64,000 bases of DNA from Adiantum capillus-veneris (Eukaryota > Streptophyta > Polypodiopsida > Polypodiales > Pteridaceae): positions 82,202,384 to 82,266,383 of the forward strand of contig CM043944.1 in NCBI GenBank assembly GCA_014529385.2. Direction: 5' to 3'. The number at the start of each line of letters is the position of its first letter. Position 1 is the first letter of the stretch. Shown in pieces: positions 47,931 through 58,805 of this stretch. The notes under the pieces were generated by a model. That model searched no databases, was not told the origin of the DNA, and saw only the letters and a program-made list of their open reading frames with translations. The position numbers and the translations under genes were made by a program.

Positions 47931-48060
47931 ACATAGTGTGTTCGTAACACATACTCTATTTCCATAGAGAAGATAACCATCTTGTACAGTAAATGGTTCC
48001 TCTTTCTTCCCTAGTGCAAGGGTTGAAATCACATCTCTAAAATTGGGATCAATAGCCTAC

Positions 48061-48540
48061 TCATCTATCATAGAAGATAGATCCTTTGTGAGCTGCTATG
48101 GAGACTGCATTCACTCTCGGACATCTTGAGAGTGCATCGACTACTTGATTATGCTTGCTAGCAATGTGAGCAATATGAAAATGAAATTGCAAAAGGAAAT
48201 TTTCCCACCTCATTTGTTTGTTGGAGAGCTTGGTCTGCGTCATGAAGTACTTAAGGCTTTGGTGATCCGTCCGCAGAATGAAAGGAGTCCCCAATAAATA
48301 ATGTTTCCACGCGTCTAAGCCATGTAGAACTAGTTCCTTTTCATACATGCCTAGAGCTTGCTCAACACGGTCGAGCCTTCAACTTTCATAGGCTATGGAT
48401 GCCCTTCTTGGAGCAAAACAACTCCAAGGCAAACACCACAAGCATCACATTGGACCTCAAATGTCTTTGAGAGATCCGACAGTGTAAACACACGTCAAGA
48501 GATAAGATTTTCAAAAGCATTGTTCTCCTTGGTAGACCAT
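48061..48540 (-). pseudogene. E2 RNase H
   Basis: The start of the domain near 48440 contains C-D-A-C. The main frame reads FILRTDHQSLKYFMTQTKL and HIAHIASKHNQVVDALSR, which carry the late catalytic Asp residues of gypsy RNase H. An in-frame stop lies between the two parts. The linker to the integrase follows. Confidence 0.8.
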
Positions 48541-48850
48541 GTATACCTAACATTTTTCTTTGTTAGGTCATGTAATGGTCCCGTTATTTGTGAGAATTTT
48601 TCTATGAAGCGTCTATAGTATGCACACATACCTATAAAGCTTCTTAGTTCATGTGTGCTAGGCCTAACCATGTTCTTCTCAACCAACTCATGCACCTGTC
48701 GCATAATCTCCTCTTGTTGAGTTTGAGAAACTCTATAAGGAGGTTTATTAGGCGGTGAACGTCTTGGAAGAAATTCAATTGCATGGTCATCATTGCCTCG
48801 TTTAGGAGGTAGTTCACAAGGGACGTCGGCAATAGAAACGTCTTGAAATC
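48495..48850 (-). pseudogene. E2 reverse transcriptase with catalytic core deleted
   Basis: The N-terminal lead-in (AIEFLPRRSPPNKPPYRVS, then HELVEKNMVRPS) is joined directly to the segment after the thumb (THELRSFIGMCAYYRRFIE). The whole palm, including Y-x-D-D, is missing between about 48650 and 48662. The joint is in frame within the 48495-48704 reading frame. The element cannot encode its own polymerase. Confidence 0.85.
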
Positions 48851-49061
48851 CCTTGAGAAAATTAGATAACTCTAATTACTTGTGATTATTTATATTTTCA
48901 TTTGCTAAAGAATTAGGTTCATTTTGAGAATCTTTAACAAAAATCATGTACACGGAAATAGAGCTCTTTATTGACATATTGAAAGCTTGTGTATGTACAA
49001 TGGGTATGGTGTTACCCAACTCTTTAGCATCTACGTACATATCTTTTTCCATGCACCTAAA

Positions 49062-49436
49062 TTAGATTTTCCTATTAGGGAATTTAACATTGGCAGCCAT
49101 TCGATCAAACCATGGTGCCCCTAGGATTACATCCTTGTTCTTGAGAGGAGAGATAAAGTAGTCCTCTTTGTCCACATAGCTTTGGACATGGAGCCTCAAC
49201 TTCCCAATTAAGGGAATGACTGAAGCTTCTTGCCCCCTGAAAGCATCATCAGTGGGTAGGACATCTCCCATCTCATAGGCTTGAATGCCTAGCTTGGTGG
49301 CCAACTTTGCGGATATGAAATTGTGAGTAGAACCAGGGTCAAAGAGAATAAAAGCGTCATGTTCTCTTACCTTTCCCCAAGCATGGCACAGAGGAGATCC
49401 TTTGTGGTTATCTTCCTCTTCTTGGATTTTGACCAA
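49062..49436 (-). pseudogene. E2 protease
   Basis: The active-site segment reads FILFDPGSTHNFISAKLA; the usual D-[S/T]-G is D-P-G here. The flap/dimer segment is KDVILGAPWFDRM. The 124-codon frame is open. Between it and the reverse transcriptase lies a worn linker. Confidence 0.82.
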
Positions 49437-49457
49437 GGTATCTCTAGGAGGCTTGTT

Positions 49458-49748
49458 TCATGTATCCTTGTGGGCGCAAGCATGATAAGCATGCCCTTGC
49501 TCCCTGCACTTGAAACAGCAATTATCTTTACGATAATGCTCAAGCTCTTCAGGAGAGAGTTTTTTTGTGCCTTTATAAACTCCCTTCTCCTTAGCTTTGT
49601 TGTTGTTGGAGTTTCCTTTAGGAGACTTTTGGACATTGTCCTTCCCCTTAGGCTCATTGTCACGGTCCTTGTTCTCCGTGGGCTTAAGATTTCTCTTAGC
49701 CCCTTGTTGGAAATTGATTAGTAAAGCCATGGTATGGTGTATGACCAC
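49458..49748 (-). pseudogene. E2 nucleocapsid zinc knuckle region
   Basis: A lysine/asparagine-rich tail followed by CCFKCREQGHAYHAC, a CCHC knuckle with C-X2-C-X4-H-X4-C spacing. It binds element RNA in related elements. Confidence 0.82.
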
Positions 49749-50145
49749 AGGTATGGTGCATGGCCTTTGGGAACTCCACCATATCTTCAGTTAGACCCAC
49801 ACAAAATTGTTGTTTTTGCTCTCCAAAATCCATCTTTTTGAAGACACTGGCTTTGCGATGTAAGTCCCAAAACTTGTCTACATATTTGGGGATAGATTCG
49901 TAGGGAGAGAGCTTCAAGCTTCACCATTTGGTGAATACTTTGTCTTTGGCATCGGTAGCCAAAAGATGCTTCATGATGGAAGCTCTTAAAACTTTCCATG
50001 TTCGTGGGGCTTCACCGTTTTCCCGTAGGCTAGACCACCATTGCCTGGTGGACTTTTTAAAATGCATAGCTACATGGCGTAGCTTAGAGGACTTGGTGAA
50101 GACCTCATCACCAAACGCCCCATCCAATTGTTGAATGAAGGCCAA
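49696..50145 (-). pseudogene. E2 gag capsid core
   Basis: MAFIQQLDGAFGDEVF, then HFKKSTRQWWSSLRENG and KYVDKFWDLHRKA. It matches the plus-strand gag at 16729-17094 throughout. A frame change lies near 49920. Confidence 0.85.
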
Positions 50146-50305
50146 GACTTTGTTTGTAGCACCAAAGGTGCCATTGTAGGTAAGGAAAGAGATGTTCTTT
50201 CCTCCCTCTTTGAACTTTTTGAGCTTGGATGACGTCTTCCACGCGGCATAGGATTTCCTATGGCCTCTTCTTTTTGGTGGTTCAAAAGTTGCACCATCGC
50301 TTTCT

Positions 50306-50965
50306 TCAGAAGATGAAGGACTTGAGGAAGATGGAGAAGAGGGTGACCTCTTTCTCGCATTGTTCCTCCTTGTCTACACCATCACTTTCTTCATAAGAGA
50401 AAGAGGATGAAGAAGATGGAGAAGAGGGTGACCTCTTTCTCGCCTTTTTCTTCTCTTGTTTTTTGTCATCCCTCTTTGAATTATGGTGTGGAGAAGTGTG
50501 CAATGGTCTTATTTGTTTAGGAGGTGATTGAGAGCATTTTACCCGCCGTCTTCATGGATCCATCTCCGTCGAGGTGGCAAGAGACTCACTTCTTTCTCAT
50601 TCTTTTGGTGGGGGCTGTTGAGTTCTCCTTTGGGAAGGAGATGCATCGTCAAGTAGTAGATTTTTGAGCCCTTTCTAAAAATCCTCTTCTTCTTCCCAAA
50701 TCAGAGAGAGGCCTCTTTTGGAAGTCTCACAAGGAGGCTTCCTAGGTACTCTCTCTTCATGGTGGGGAGTTTGGAGAATCCCATAAGCACGTAGTTGCCG
50801 TAGCACTTCACTTTGGAGGGATGGATTGCCCATGGCTTGTTGAAGACTTGAAACAAGGTAGTCAACATGCATAGGGGCATCATTAGTAGCCTGCTCATTA
50901 TCCAAATTAAAGCTATCAACATTAATACTCTCTTTACTATTGTAATTTGTCAGCCATTCTAGCAA
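50306..50965 (-). pseudogene. E2 gag N-terminal region with serine/arginine stretch
   Basis: The N-terminus (50675-50965) reads VSSLQQAMGNPSLQSEVL and corresponds to the plus-strand copy at 16030-16374. A K/R/S-rich section follows (50306-50503), partly duplicated near 50340 and 50430 (agaagatggagaagagggtg twice). Confidence 0.7.
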
Positions 50966-51360
50966 CTTTTAGGTGTAATATTTTTAGGTGAACTTTGGCA
51001 CTTCAAGCCCTAGTTTTCTCTCCTCTTAACCTCTTTAGAAAAGCGCTCAAGCTCCTCTACCTGTGGTGTGAATATCATTAATTTCAAGGAATAGAAGAGA
51101 GGGTCTTTCAACACCAAAACAGTACCGGCTCCTATCAAGATTCTAATAGCTCAATAATGGTTAAGCCATAGGCAAGTCCCGTAGGACTCCACTACTAACA
51201 CCATAGCTGTCAATGGTGATGCCCCATTATCTGCACAAATCAGACACACTGCAAGGCTGAAAAATCCCTGTTCTACTTACTCAATTTCAATTAGTAATAC
51301 CAACCATGTATAGCTTGATTCAGGACCTCCCTTCTTGAGCAAGAAAAAAGAAACCTTGTC
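50966..51360 (-). other. E2 leader
   Basis: Non-coding leader between primer site and gag. It has a segment shared with the plus-strand copy near 15890. Confidence 0.5.
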
Positions 51361-51371
51361 CTCTGATACCA
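51361..51371 (-). promoter_or_regulatory. E2 primer-binding site, tRNA-iMet type
   Basis: The minus strand reads TGGTATCAGAG, one base inside the 5' LTR. This is the canonical plant initiator-Met site. Confidence 0.85.
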
Positions 51372-51372
51372 G

Positions 51373-52953
51373 TGTAACATTTAATGGTCTAGTGACTCAT
51401 GTGTAGCGGAAAATAACATTGACATAGTGAGAGTTTCATTAGAATAGATTCCTAATGAGCATAGCAAGAGTGCTTGGATGGAGAGAGAGAGAGAGAGAAA
51501 CATAAAGCATAACACCTAGTTAGATAGGCATGAACAATACTTCAATAGAGAGAGAAATTAAGCTATTGACAATAGTTGAGGACCGGATTTACATGGAGTC
51601 GGCCTCCCCTCCAAAAGGCTTCGTATTATAGGTTTCCCCCATCAAGGGAGACATTTTACAATACAATACATTGTGTTCCTTCAATAACTTGCTGGTGCAA
51701 TGAAGATGGAATCTTCAAGCACCAAGCTAACACTTGTAAAACACAACATCAATTCCCTCACGGTCTCAAACCCAAGACCTCACACACATTTGAAGATGGT
51801 GAGAGCTAGTGGGGTATGAGAGTAGATTGAGAGGAAGAAGTATTCTTACAAGAAATAAGTATATCTCCTCGCATAATCACTCATAATAGCTTAGCATAGC
51901 TTAGTAATTAGCATGGTAGAGGAGATGAGCATGCATTGGAGCTTGGATCTTGGTTGGATTTGCATCACAAAATCGAGAGTTGCTGGTGTAGGCCTCCCTT
52001 CTCACAAGCTTGGAGTAGATGATGAGCTTTCCATTAAAGCTTGAGAAGGAGAGAGAGTCTTCTTTTCTTCACACATGAGATTGTGTGTGTGTGTGTGTGT
52101 AACTGATAATCCCTTGCAAAAATCGACCCCCCTCTCTCTCTTGGTCGAACCCTCATGATTTTTACTCATGCTAACATCCATTGGACCCTCCAAAGCTTAG
52201 CCAATGATAATTAAGAAGCATAAGTGATAGCCTTGTGACATGTGTCCGCCTTTCCCCTTTTGTGAGAGCTTTAGGTAATTAAATATTGCAATTATACTCT
52301 CACTAGATCCCTTAGTCTCCTAGCCAATAGTAATCAGGCAAGCCATTGGGCCGTTGAATGCTTACTGGACCCCTTGGGAGACTATCCAATAGTCTTCTAG
52401 AGAGCTTAATTTCTATTGGTTCTTTTATCATGTGTTTAAAAATGAATTAAACTAAATGTACTTTAGCCTAATTCTCATTGGTCCACCTCTATGGCCATCC
52501 AATAGGATCTGAATGCATCTTTGGGGCAACTGGGCTAGGGGTTGACATATGTTCCCTATTCCGTTTGTGTACAGGGAGCTTGCTAGAATGTGTGTGTGTT
52601 TCTCTCTCATCCCCTACTAAAAGGGCTCGCCCCCTCTAAGATAGGGATGTGGGAAGACTGTTAAGTCTTCCCACAAGCATCCAATCTTTCCTAGGTTTTG
52701 GCCATTGAACTTAACCTTTGGATTTTGGAACCTTAGCATTTTGGAAGTCATAATGGGCTGAACCTTAGGATCTTTGAAGCCCATTGTTGCACATTTCTCT
52801 TTTGCAGATGGCTCCCCTTTGGATCCCTTCTGTGGCCGATCTGCCAGCTTAACCAATGTTCTATCTTTTTCTCCCCTGGTACTTACCCATATTAAATGAT
52901 CAGTTTAACATGAGAAAATCATTTAGGAGAATTAGATATTAGTTATTATGACA
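51373..52953 (-). repeat. E2 5' LTR, also 3' LTR of E4
   Basis: 1581 bp matching 44659-46298. On its outer side the sequence does not become unrelated flank but continues as the polypurine tract and 3' internal region of another copy, in the same orientation. Confidence 0.92.
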
Positions 52954-53917
52954 TTACCTCACTCTTGAAATCAGAGTTGTCCTCGACTATGTGGTAGAGA
53001 AGATAAAGCCTATTCATTAGTCCTTTTTCTAGCTGGTAGAGGATCCCTATCTTACCCTACGAAATCATTAAGAATGGACGACTAATTCATTTGGTGCTTG
53101 AGAGCCTAAGCTTCCGCAAGCATGTCTGCACATTAGTCCTATCAATCTTCCATAGTAGAGTGACAAGCTCTACTTGGTGTTAGAAGACTTTGTCTTCGTA
53201 AACTTGATCCTAAGCATAAGCATGCATACTACTTAACATTTGTGCACAATAAAGAAAAAGAGAGTCTTATAAGACAAAAAATTTGTTCATTTTAAACATT
53301 TGTACATTTGATTACTCTAGGAAAGCATTGTAAGCATTGACAAGGTTGAGGTTATCCTTTAATTGTATGCCTTGCATCCATCTAGTATCTTCAAAAGGAT
53401 AGTTCTTAAACTTAAGAAGGTACCCTCGAATAATCTTACCGCCTCTCAATACCTTGTTTATATGTTGGAAAACGGACTCGGGATGCAACACCTCTTCTTG
53501 GTCCTAGATCTTCGGTGGGTCTTCAAGAGTTGGTTCTTGAGGTGGCTCTCCTTTGTAAGGCTTTAGCATGCTCACATGGAAATTTGTGTATGAGCCAATG
53601 ACTGGGAAACTTGAGTTGATAGGCCATCTCATTGATTGGTCTAAGAATCTAGAAGGGACCATAATACCTTTTTGATACTTAGCATAGTACTTTTGGTGTC
53701 CCGTAGGATTCTTGCCCGTCGTGTGTCTTAATCGAGCCTTGGGAAATTTTAACAGGACCCATTGATTTTCTTTAAAGGCTTGGGCTCTTTTGTGCTTATC
53801 AGCAACAAACTTTTGCCTTTGTTGTGAGATATAGATAGAATCCTTAATCTTTTGAAAATATTCTTTGTAGGTCTCAGCTATACTCATCTACAGTGAAGAT
53901 CTTCCCGTGTACCTTAA
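52954..53917 (-). pseudogene. E4 integrase C-terminus and chromodomain
   Basis: In order on the minus strand: SIYISQQRQKFVADKHKRAQ, then KFPKARLRHTTGKNPTGHQK, then a C-terminal segment ending NFHVSMLKPYKGEPP (53504-53887). The chromodomain lies near 53360-53490 (VLRGGKIIRGYLLKFKNY, then F-E-D-T-R-W-M). It is a second copy of 46299-47215 and joins the 5' LTR of E2. It is interrupted at 53917 by family X. Confidence 0.85.
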
Positions 53918-53921
53918 GTAG

Positions 53922-56312
53922 TGATACCGTTTTTCGGCTCTCCATAATTACCCTAGTGAGTTACCTCACCCTACCAACATCACCTAAACACCGTGGCTAT
54001 TCTTACCTTTCATTGTACATAGGCGTGCGTGAGTTAGGGGGCTTTTCCCATATCTTCTTAAAACCCTCAACTAGCTAGTCATTGGGCTAGTTGAGCCAAA
54101 AAATAAAAAAAATAAAATAAAAAAAATATATTATGGTCCATTTGTGTGTGTATATTTCATTGTACATAGGGTCTAAATATAGGGAATTTCCATAATTATT
54201 TTGGTATTTATTTAAATATTTCTACCTAGGTGCGTTATTTTCCTATGTATGCTATGTACATTGATTCACCATTACTATACTCTTTCTTACCTATGTATTC
54301 TATAAAAAATCATTTCATGCAAACTTCTCTTATTTTTGGGCGAGAATCCACTCCAAGGAACAATCTCAAAAATACCTTTCACCATCAGTCATTGCCTTTC
54401 ACTAAATTCCTATTTCCTAGAGGTATTTTCTCTTATCTCTTGTAAATAAATATACTTCAATAAAAACAAATGAGGGTCCCCTCATTTGATTACTTATATT
54501 TTCATATATCTCTTTTTCCCATTTTATATTTATATATAGGTGACACTATTCTAGATTCCACGAATTGTTTATACACTAACTTGTTTTTTTCATCATATTT
54601 CATATATTATATTTATGCATAATTCACAAACATGCATATTTCCAAACCCCTAAGAATCAATTATGTCATGCTCTCATGCAAGGAGGGGCTCACCTTTGGA
54701 GCCATATGCAAATTCAACAAAAGGGGGGACACTGAAGACTTTTTTGTGAAGAAGAACAGGTATTTTGGTGAGATTTTTTATATCCATGTCCAGTCCGAAT
54801 TTGAAGCGGTGGTAAAAAGAGAAAATGTCGACAAAGAGCTGAATAATCACCTCAAATATTTTGGTGATTTTTTGGAGAAACCACCGGTGAGATAGGATTT
54901 TTTGAGTGGATCACAGTCTGCCCACTTTTCTCACAAAGTAACCCATAGTCTTCTCTCACCTCCTTTCCCACTTCAACACACACACACACACACTCATTCC
55001 TCTTAATCCCTCACTCAAAACTTCACCTTTCATGGTTTATCTCACCTTCTTCACCATTAACCTCCCCTCTTCCTTCCATAGCTCTCATATGAGCTCTCCA
55101 TGTACATACACCATCTCTATGCCTCTCTCTATTACTTCCAAAGTAAAATTTCATCTTACCCTTTCTCTATATACATAAAATTCAGCATGTAAACCATGAT
55201 TAACCTCTACAAATCAAGAGATCTCATCAATCAAATTGCCATTTTCATCACGATAATCAACCTTGGCGGCGGTGGCGTAAAGATGAGAGGACAGAAAAGA
55301 AGATCAATAGTCATTTTGAGAACCTACACAAGTAAGTCAAAAACTTCTTCAAGCTTCACCATCACAAGGATTTCCTCACTTCATTCAACCATCCATTCCA
55401 TTCTACCCATTGTAAATATATCATTAGACTTCTAGTGATTACTAACACTAACCACTAACATACTAACAAAAAATAGCCATTCACCTAACCATAAAAGACA
55501 CCTTACCTGAGGACATGTGCAGGGTAACTCTCTCTCTCTCTCTCTCTCTCCTTCCTTAAAACTCTACTTTCACCTTATTTACCATCAATAATGCTCTCTT
55601 TTTAGCCCACATCCATGACTCAAGTAGACAAACAAGGCCCGCAATGTTTTGAAATTCAGACAGAATCATAGTCCTAATTTATTAGCTTGTAAGTTAGGAT
55701 TTCCAAATAATCTTAATGAGGATCTCCAACCTATAAATAGTCCCCTCTCCTTCTTGTAAAACAACCTGCAATATCTCACACAACACCCCAACACTCTATG
55801 CGTGAGAAGAGACTTCGGTGTAGCAACCACTTTGTGAGCTTCACTCTTAGTGTGAGAGAAGCTTTCAGGCTACACATTGCAAGAGAGAGAGTGTGAGTTC
55901 AAAATCTCATAACCACTATTGTATATGTTCCTCCATCATCAATAAATTGTATATGTTCCTCCATCATAACCACTATTGTATATGTTCCTCCATCATCAAT
56001 AAATTGAGGTTTGGTGCATCAAAGGCGTGATTTGATGTTCAAATCTTCGTCCCTCCACTTGTGCGATACGGTTTAGTGAATTCAAGATGACTTGTGTATT
56101 TTGAGTCTCTATTGTTTGATCTTGTTGTAGAAAGTGTTTTAGCGTATTTGCGTTGCCAATTTGTGTCCATTGTAAGAGGGTATTGTGGTGAGAGGTAGTG
56201 GGTTTGTTGTTGTATTTGTACTTGTGGTTGCCCCAGCCCCAATTGAGCAGCACCGGAGCCTTGAGGGGTGTTTAGAGGTCGTCTCTCTTGTTGCCCGCCC
56301 CGGAGGGCCTCA
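53922..56312 (+). repeat. Family X 5' LTR
   Basis: 2391 bp. It matches the solo LTR at 19261-21931 at its start (tttttcggctct, gagttacctcaccct), in the AT-rich centre, and at its end. A direct repeat of about 57 bp (cactattgtatatgttcc...) lies at 55910-56005. Confidence 0.85.
55732..55740 (+). promoter_or_regulatory. TATA box in the family X LTR
   Basis: TATAAATAG, about 580 bp before the LTR end, at a position comparable to that in the LTR at 61201. Confidence 0.65.
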
Positions 56313-56316
56313 ATTT

Positions 56317-56334
56317 TGGTGCCCCCACTGAGGA
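56317..56334 (+). promoter_or_regulatory. Family X primer-binding site
   Basis: TGGTGCCCCCACTGAGGA, four bases after the LTR end. It is identical at 63283 and one base different at 33587. Confidence 0.8.
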
Positions 56335-56389
56335 GGGCTTGTGTATCTTTTTCTCTAGGTTCAACCTTTAGCATAGTCAAGTAATTTGC

Positions 56390-56620
56390 ATGAATCACGA
56401 GAATTTGTATGATCCTTTCATTCCCATTGCAAAGCAAAAGGTACATATAATTGTTAGTACTAATTTTCAATTTCAATGTGTAATTCGTAGAATTTTAGGT
56501 CCTCTTAGGTTGGCCGACATAAACGCTTCAGTAAATCCTTTTATTTTGCCTCCCATTAGGTACGACCTTATTTTGGACATCTATATTTTTGTTTTTTTTA
56601 AAGCATTAGGTCATGTATAG
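56390..56620 (+). CDS. Small leader ORF, type B
   Basis: 76 residues, starting MNH and containing FIPIAKQKVHIIVSTNFQFQ, then RRILGPLRLADINASVNPFI and a C-terminal DIYIF. It matches 63631-63843 and, more distantly, the type A frames. The frame runs about 15 residues past the conserved end, probably a changed stop. The type A ORF starts 3 nt after its stop. Function unknown. Confidence 0.75.
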   Translation: MNHENLYDPFIPIAKQKVHIIVSTNFQFQCVIRRILGPLRLADINASVNPFILPPIRYDLILDIYIFVFFKALGHV

Positions 56621-56623
56621 ACA

Positions 56624-56842
56624 ATGGATAATGGCCCAGCAATGGAGGTTTTTCCCTTTCATTTCACTCCACACATTAGAATAAACATTACAATTAGTAG
56701 AAAAATCCATTTTCAACAACGTATGGTGTTCATGTTTGGTGCCCAAAGAGTGGGGGAAATTCTTACGTCACCAAACCCTGTCATCTTGCCTCTTATTGAT
56801 TATCATAGGTCATTTGATGTGAATATTTTTATTTTGTTGTAG
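56624..56842 (+). CDS. Small leader ORF, type A
   Basis: 72 residues: MDNGPAMEVFPFHFTPHIRI, then FQQRMVFMFGAQRVGEILTS and SFDVNIFILL. It matches 63332-63547 and 32558-32770 over almost the whole length. It follows the type B ORF without a gap, the reverse of the order in the element at 61201. Function unknown. Confidence 0.78.
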   Translation: MDNGPAMEVFPFHFTPHIRINITISRKIHFQQRMVFMFGAQRVGEILTSPNPVILPLIDYHRSFDVNIFILL

Positions 56843-56984
56843 AATAGATTGCAATTTAGAAAATATTATTGTGTAAATCTTTTTAAAAAAGGAAAACAAA
56901 AACGTGTTGTCACTTTGAAACTGATTCAATGGAGGCCCAATGCAAAATGTCCGGATATCCAATTTTCTTTGGAGAGCCTGGAGA
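56843..56984 (+). other. Family X internal remnant after the small ORFs
   Basis: AT-rich, no recognisable gag. Probably next to the deletion point. Confidence 0.4.
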
Positions 56985-57065
56985 GCCCCAATTGAGCAGC
57001 ACAGGAGCCTTGAGGCATGTTTACAGGTCGCCTCTCTTGTTGCCCGCCCTGGACCACCTCAGTAG

Positions 57066-57413
57066 CAGGGGTCTTTTGGATCTTCATTACCTTGAAAGGT
57101 GCTTTTCTTCTGGAAGCATGTACAGTGTTATTATAGGCATACTCCACTAAGGGTAAGTACTTCTTCCATATTTGGACCTTTGATCTACTTCCATTACATA
57201 GGCTTTTAGTAGATCAAGAATTGCTAGGTTAGCTATTTCACTTTGTCCATCTATTTGCGGGTGATAGGACGAAGAGAAATTTAGCTTTGTCCCTAAATTC
57301 TCAAAGAGACCCTTCCAGAAATTACTGTTCATTCTAAGATCTCTATCCAACACTATGGACATTGGCAAGACATGTTATTTGAAAACTTTTGATATGAAGA
57401 GGGTTGCATTACT
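57066..57413 (-). pseudogene. E4 integrase core, continuation beyond the family X insertion
   Basis: Matches 47219-47540. It reads MPMSIVLDRDLRMNSNFWKG, then GTKLNFSSSYHPQIDGQSE, the later part of the catalytic core, followed by a worn YAYNNTVH segment. It breaks off at about 57413 against unrelated sequence. Confidence 0.78.
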
Positions 57414-57434
57414 CCAAGCAAAAAAAAAAAAGGT

Positions 57435-57770
57435 TTAAAATAAAAATGCTTGCGCTTGATCGCGTGACAAATTTGCACCTTCATAGATTTTCTCAAGCGC
57501 TTCCTCTATAGGAGAACTTTTATTATTACACGCTTCACTTTCTTCATACCAATCATGAAAAAATTCATCCATACAATCATGGTCATTGAAAACATCATTC
57601 TCTTTGTCAAAAGACAAACCATATAGTCTCTTTAATCTCTCATAGCTATTTGGATCACTCTTAATAAGGAGTTTCATGCACTCAATTGACATATATGAGA
57701 TGCCATGAGAAGATAGACGCACATCATTTTCAACATCATACTTTTGGAGCCTATCACATAGACGGAAAGA
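57435..57770 (-). CDS. ORF of unknown function
   Basis: The open minus-strand frame extends upstream of the ATG at 57722 to about 57770, with no earlier start. It is acidic and aromatic: CMKLLIKSDPNSYERLKRLY, then DHDCMDEFFHDWYEES and IEEALEKIYEGANLS. It is not gag, protease or polymerase that I can recognise. It is abruptly joined to LTR sequence at about 57770 and to integrase sequence at 57413, so it is a fragment of another element or a captured host exon. Confidence 0.35.
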   Translation of the reverse strand, partial: SFRLCDRLQKYDVENDVRLSSHGISYMSIECMKLLIKSDPNSYERLKRLYGLSFDKENDVFNDHDCMDEFFHDWYEESEACNNKSSPIEEALEKIYEGANLSRDQAQAFLF

Positions 57771-58805
57771 TTAAGCATTGAAGCATGGCTCTTGCTTGGA
57801 TTTGCATTCCATAGCCAAGAGTGTTGGTGGAGGCTCTCCACTTCTCTACTAGCTTGGAGAAGGAGATGGATCTCTTGCACTTTGCACTTCACACAATGAG
57901 TGTTTGTGTGTGAGTGTGTGTGGGAGATTATACCCCCCAAGCATGCCCCTAGATTCCTTGGTCAAACCCCCCTTGTAGCTCATGCTTGAAGCTCATTGGA
58001 ACCCTGCAAGACTGGCCAGTCACATGGAAGATGGATTACAAGCAACAAGGGTAGTCTTGGAACAAGTGTCCCCCTTTCCCCTTTGAGAGAGAGGACTTGA
58101 TAAATTCAAAAAAAAAATCCACTAAATTATCAGTAGACCCCTTGGAAGATCAACCAATAGGCTTTAGGCACACCATGAAGGAAACATGAGGAGGAGCTTG
58201 ACAACCGTCCCTTTTGCTTTCTTTGTACCAAGCTTTCCTTGTGTGAGGGTGTGTGTGTTCTCTCTCATCCCCCTAGGTATAGGGTTCATCCCCTCTCTTG
58301 TAGAGATGGGATTGACTTTTTGAACACCCTACCCGCAAGTATCTTAGTCAATAAGTATGACAAAGCACCTCAAGCCTAGGTAGTGTTCCCACAAGCACCT
58401 CAGGCTCCCTAGTCAGCAAGCATCTTAGTCATCAAGCATGACAAGCACCTCAAGCACCTTAGTCATTAAGCATGACAAGCACCTCAAGCACCTTAGTCAT
58501 TAAGCATGACAAGCACCTCAAGCACCTTAGTCATCAAGCACGACAAGCACCTCAAGCTTGGGCTGGGTTCCCACCTCAAGCTCAACCCTAGCTTACCTAA
58601 GGTCAAAGGACTTTTTAACACTAACCTTTGGAGGTCTTTAATGGATCTAACCCTAAGGTATTTAAGCTCCATTATCTAGCCTTGCTCATGGACAGACCAT
58701 CTCTCATTTGGACCCCTTTACCATTGGCCCCGTGTTGAGATAGATTTGAAAGCACATGTCTATATTCTAACCCGTGTTCCCGTTTATTCTCCCACATTAT
58801 TTGAT
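57771..58805 (-). repeat. E3 3' LTR, truncated
   Basis: Matches the plus-oriented LTR at 13850-14530 in reverse and, more distantly, the E2 LTRs. It lacks the U5-side 500 bp seen in E2. It contains a 34-bp tandem repeat. Confidence 0.72.
58408..58560. repeat. 34-bp tandem repeat, 4-5 units, in the E3 LTR
   Basis: The phrase caagcacctcaagcacctta recurs at 58442, 58476 and 58510 (34 bp apart), with worn units on both sides. Reverse-oriented relatives with irregular spacing occur at 13860-13970. Confidence 0.9.

Larger units (their letters stand above)
53918..57065 (+). mobile_element. Family X element, 3' LTR and most of internal region deleted
   Basis: The 5' LTR is 53922-56312 (TGATACCG to GGGCCTCA) and the internal piece 56313-56984. 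A 77-bp scrap of the 3' LTR end (56985-57061) finishes CCACCTCA. The target duplication gtag lies at 53918-53921 and 57062-57065. The uninterrupted target is visible in E2 at about 47218 (taccttaagtagcagagg). The internal piece carries the primer site and two small leader ORFs but no gag or pol. Confidence 0.85.

Noticed and set aside
57674-57940. 88-codon minus ORF
   Set aside because: Mostly LTR sequence; the same block occurs in the LTR at 14390-14530 in another context.
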